From: JAXFQS01 sp051892815
GTDB lineage: Bacteria; Verrucomicrobiota; Kiritimatiellia; RFP12; DVOR01
Assembly: GCA_051892815.1 (NCBI GenBank)
Contig: JBJFGP010000109.1
Coordinates: forward strand, 1-16,662
DNA: 16,662 nt
Direction of reading: 5' to 3'
Below, one piece after another: positions 14,423-16,662 of the stretch; the first letter of the stretch is position 1; each line of letters opens with the position of its first letter. Under the pieces are notes generated by a model, which worked only from the letters and a program-made list of their open reading frames with translations, did no database searches and was not told where the DNA came from. Position numbers and translations under genes: made by a program.

Positions 14423-15769
14423 CTAGACCTTGCTACCCAACAGCGTCCTGATCGAATACGGCTCGCGCGGACGGTACGCCGTCAACTCCTCCGCACGCGC
14501 ATTCCCCACAATCCGCCTCGCGGCCGGATCCCACCCCACCGCCTGCCCGCTCTTGAGCGCCGCCCAAGCCAACACGCACGCCGTGTTCGCCGCATTCCCC
14601 GCCTCAATGGCCGCAATCGGATCCCGCCGCAGACGAATCGCCGAAAGCCAATCCTCCTGGTGCGAAAACTCGCACGGCCCGAACGCAGCCTCCCCCTCCG
14701 CCAACGGCTTGAGAATCTCCGGCGAACTGGCATCCAGCGCCTTCAAAACCTTTCGAGACCCGAACCCCTCGCCGCCCTTCAGCCGGCAGTTGTCCCGACT
14801 GGCAAACAGCCACCCCCGTTCCCCCGAAAAAAGAATCCCGTTGAGAAACTTGTCCTCCACCCGAACCTTGATTCCGTTGGCGTAAGTCAGCACCGACTCG
14901 AACGCCCCGTGCACATTCCACAGCCCCCCTCGCAGAAACTCCGCCTTCCCCTCCGCACGCACCGGCTCGCCACAACCCATCGCCCACTGCGCAATGTCGA
15001 TATGGTGCGCCCCCCAGTTCGCAATCATACCCAAATCGGCCGCTTCCCAGCGCATCCAGCCCGGCCTCCCAAGCTCGTGCCGAGGGTGGCAGCGGTCTTC
15101 CGTGTAAGGCACCGGCTGCAACGGCCCGAGCCAGCGGTCGTAGTCGAAACCCGCCGGAACCGGCATCTCATCCGCCCGCCCTCCCGGCTTGTCCACCGGC
15201 AGCCCGATGCGAATCTCCCGCAACTTTCCTAGTCGCCCCGCGCGCACCAAATTGACCGCCTGCCGGAACTGCCGCAACGAACGCTGCTGGGAGCCGACTT
15301 GCACGACCAGCTTCCGTTCGCGGACGAGCCGCACGAGGGTTTGTCCCTCCTCAAGCGTGTAGGCCAAAGGCTTCTCAATGTAAAGATCCTTGCCCGCCAG
15401 CGCGCAGGCGGCAGCGCAGTAGCCGTGCTGGAAGTCGGGCACGGCCACGATGACGGCGTCGGTACGACCGTCCTTGAGGAACGCTTCGAGCGTGCCGAAG
15501 ACCTGCGGCGTCTCCAGGGCCCTTCCGCCGATGTCGCACTCGTCGGAGATTTTCTGGGCGGCGCGGCGGGCGCGCTTGAGATCGACATCGCAGACTGCAG
15601 TGATTTGGGTGCCGACGAGTTGCGCGACGATGGAGAGGTCGAAGGTACCCATCCGCCCGCAACCTACCAATCCGATGCGGATAGGCGGCTCAGCAGGTTC
15701 CCCCATGCAGGGGCTTGCGGCGGCAAGGCCGGTCAGCAGGCTGGACTGGAGGAAGGCTCTTCGGTTCAT
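14423..15769 (-). CDS. Tat-exported Gfo/Idh/MocA family oxidoreductase
   Basis: A 448-aa member with a twin-arginine signal at the start (MNRRAFLQSSLLTGLAAA). After it come the dinucleotide loop IRIGLVGCGRMG (30-41), the acidic residue after beta-2 (CDVD, 60-63), the family EKP motif (132-134) and the C-terminal substrate-domain stretch GAHHIDIAQWAM. Tat export implies folding with its NAD(P) cofactor in the cytoplasm before transport. Family members oxidise or reduce sugars and inositols, and some are NAD-dependent glycosidases. I chose ATG 15769 because it places RR at residues 3-4; ATG 15808 would add 13 residues, and neither start has a strong ribosome-binding site. It is the first gene after a strong promoter and lies 9 bases before the lipoprotein oxidoreductase. 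Such Tat-targeted members are numerous in PVC bacteria. Confidence 0.9.
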   Translation of the reverse strand: MNRRAFLQSSLLTGLAAASPCMGEPAEPPIRIGLVGCGRMGTFDLSIVAQLVGTQITAVCDVDLKRARRAAQKISDECDIGGRALETPQVFGTLEAFLKDGRTDAVIVAVPDFQHGYCAAACALAGKDLYIEKPLAYTLEEGQTLVRLVRERKLVVQVGSQQRSLRQFRQAVNLVRAGRLGKLREIRIGLPVDKPGGRADEMPVPAGFDYDRWLGPLQPVPYTEDRCHPRHELGRPGWMRWEAADLGMIANWGAHHIDIAQWAMGCGEPVRAEGKAEFLRGGLWNVHGAFESVLTYANGIKVRVEDKFLNGILFSGERGWLFASRDNCRLKGGEGFGSRKVLKALDASSPEILKPLAEGEAAFGPCEFSHQEDWLSAIRLRRDPIAAIEAGNAANTACVLAWAALKSGQAVGWDPAARRIVGNARAEELTAYRPREPYSIRTLLGSKV

Positions 15770-15833
15770 GTCGGAGGGTGGATTGCCGTGATGCGAAGTC
15801 TCTGCCATACACCTGACAGAGAGGAAAGAACGA

Positions 15834-15862
15834 ATTATAGCAAAAGGTCGGCGCGGTGTCCA
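15834..15862 (-). promoter_or_regulatory. strong extended -10 promoter of the carbohydrate cluster
   Basis: On the minus strand TGGACA (15862-15857, 5/6 to TTGACA) is 17 bases from a perfect TATAAT (15839-15834), and TGC precedes the -10 as an extended element. The expected start near 15827 gives a leader of about 20 or 58 bases depending on which ATG the Tat-type oxidoreductase uses. No clear operator is seen nearby. Confidence 0.82.
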
Positions 15863-15907
15863 GCGCGGGCGGCGCGGGAAGGGGAGAATTCGGTTGGCTC
15901 GCGGGGG

Positions 15908-16662
15908 TCAGTCGAAGTCGAAGGAAGGCTGGTCGGGGGGCGGTTGGCAGGTCTCTTGGCGGGCGGCTGCCTGGTCGAGGTTTTGTTGGCAGGACAGGCC
16001 CAGGTTCCACTCTAGGGCGCCCTGGCTCAGGAGGTCTTCTCCGCCGGGGGAGGCTTGAGGATCGGGGTGGCGGAGGACGAAGAGGGGCCTGGGCGCGGGG
16101 TGCTTGAGTTCGTTGATGGCGCCTTCGTAGGTGCCGGAACTTCTGCCGGGTCGGGAGAGGGCGGATTGGGCGACGAAGGCGGCGTCGGCAAGGGCGTAGA
16201 TGTAGGCGTTTCGCTCCATGGCGACGCGGCCGTAGCTGAAGGGGTCTTCGTCCGGGTCGTGGGCGGAGAGGAGCAGGAGCCTATGGGTTTCGAGGCCTTC
16301 GCGGAATTGGTCGATGGCGAGGCGGCGGCGGGCTCTCCAGCAGGGGATGGCGCCGATGACTTCGCCGCCGGCGTCGAGACCGGCGCGCATGGCGGTCTGG
16401 TCGGCGCCGCGGGCGCAGCCGGATACGATGCGGTGTCCGAGCTGGACGCAGTGGGGGACGATTTGTTGGATGGCTTCTTCGGCGAAGGGGTTCAGGTCGC
16501 GGGAGCCGACGAAGGCGATTCCGCCGGCGTCGAGCAGGTTGGGGTTGCCCAGGCAGTAGAGCAGGGGCGGGGCTTTGCTTTCGCCTCTGCCGGTGGGGCT
16601 GGCGAGGTGCTCTTTGAGGCGTTCGGGGTAGTCGGGGTCGGTGTAGGCGACGAACCAAAAGC
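15908..16662 (-). CDS. DprA/Smf-like DNA-processing protein, 5' end outside the window
   Basis: The last 250 residues and stop are visible; the start lies beyond the right edge. The visible part begins with FVAYTDPDYPERL, matching the YP..L segment near the start of DprA, then IAFVGSRDLNPF, IVSGCARGADQTAMRAGLDAGG and a later ERNAYIYALADAAFV...SSGTYEGA segment, following the order of the DprA Rossmann fold. DprA loads RecA on single-stranded DNA during natural transformation; relatives also occur near defence genes. Several positions differ from the classic form (SGCARGAD for SGLAxGID), so it may be a divergent paralogue. The tail after ~residue 225 is Q- and P-rich and ends QPSFDFD. The gene ends 46 bases before the promoter of the next cluster, with no clear terminator. 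Confidence 0.8.
   Translation of the reverse strand, partial: FWFVAYTDPDYPERLKEHLASPTGRGESKAPPLLYCLGNPNLLDAGGIAFVGSRDLNPFAEEAIQQIVPHCVQLGHRIVSGCARGADQTAMRAGLDAGGEVIGAIPCWRARRRLAIDQFREGLETHRLLLLSAHDPDEDPFSYGRVAMERNAYIYALADAAFVAQSALSRPGRSSGTYEGAINELKHPAPRPLFVLRHPDPQASPGGEDLLSQGALEWNLGLSCQQNLDQAAARQETCQPPPDQPSFDFD

Noticed and set aside
13334..15232. A 632-codon plus-strand frame antisense to the two oxidoreductase genes, with similar ones at 9166-10527 and 10594-11835.
   Set aside because: All lie opposite genes with clear motifs, start sites and ribosome-binding sites. Product composition changes abruptly where the skew flips, as expected of shadow frames.
1..16662. CRISPR arrays, tRNA or rRNA genes, known riboswitches, integrase or transposase genes.
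   Set aside because: No regularly spaced repeats, cloverleaf patterns, rRNA-like segments or recombinase motifs were seen by eye on either strand. Weak or divergent examples could be missed.

Overview
The window is G+C-rich and gene-dense. It most resembles a chromosomal segment of an anaerobic bacterium of the PVC group (Kiritimatiellota, Lentisphaerota or Verrucomicrobiota). This placement is inferred from gene content: an oxygen-sensitive class III ribonucleotide reductase, a ferredoxin-fused nitroreductase, exported Gfo/Idh/MocA oxidoreductases (one Tat-targeted, one a lipoprotein), a eukaryote-like UDP-sugar pyrophosphorylase and a GH78-type glycosidase. No rRNA or other phylogenetic marker settles it, except that recA (7989-9056) could be placed on a tree.

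Left block, plus strand (1-2922). A G-run-rich leader and a candidate pair of NrdR boxes precede nrdD and nrdG. The two genes overlap by four bases and make deoxyribonucleotides without oxygen.

Accessory block (2913-5680). A 73-bp direct repeat (70/73 identical) lies at the nrdG stop and again 2,695 bp further on. Between the copies is one gene, a superfamily 1 helicase with an N-terminal NERD-like region. Its base composition is clearly lower in G+C than its neighbours, and there is non-coding sequence on both sides. It looks like a horizontally acquired single-gene cargo, possibly genome defence or repair. This is the most unusual part of the window.

Right block, minus strand (5734-16662). 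In transcription order: a partial dprA-like gene; a strong extended -10 promoter; a carbohydrate cluster (Tat-type Gfo/Idh, lipoprotein Gfo/Idh, a 52-aa membrane protein, UDP-N-acetylhexosamine pyrophosphorylase-like enzyme, exported GH78-like enzyme); recA with its own promoter and an inverted repeat between -35 and -10; a phosphomannomutase/phosphoglucomutase; a perfect intrinsic terminator; and a ferredoxin-nitroreductase convergent with the cargo block. The mutase and the pyrophosphorylase could both feed nucleotide-sugar supply, while the exported enzymes suggest periplasmic or surface glycan processing.

At a larger scale, the plus-strand G/C excess flips sign repeatedly, and the switches fall inside genes rather than at their ends. 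I saw no tRNA, rRNA, CRISPR array, transposase or integrase.
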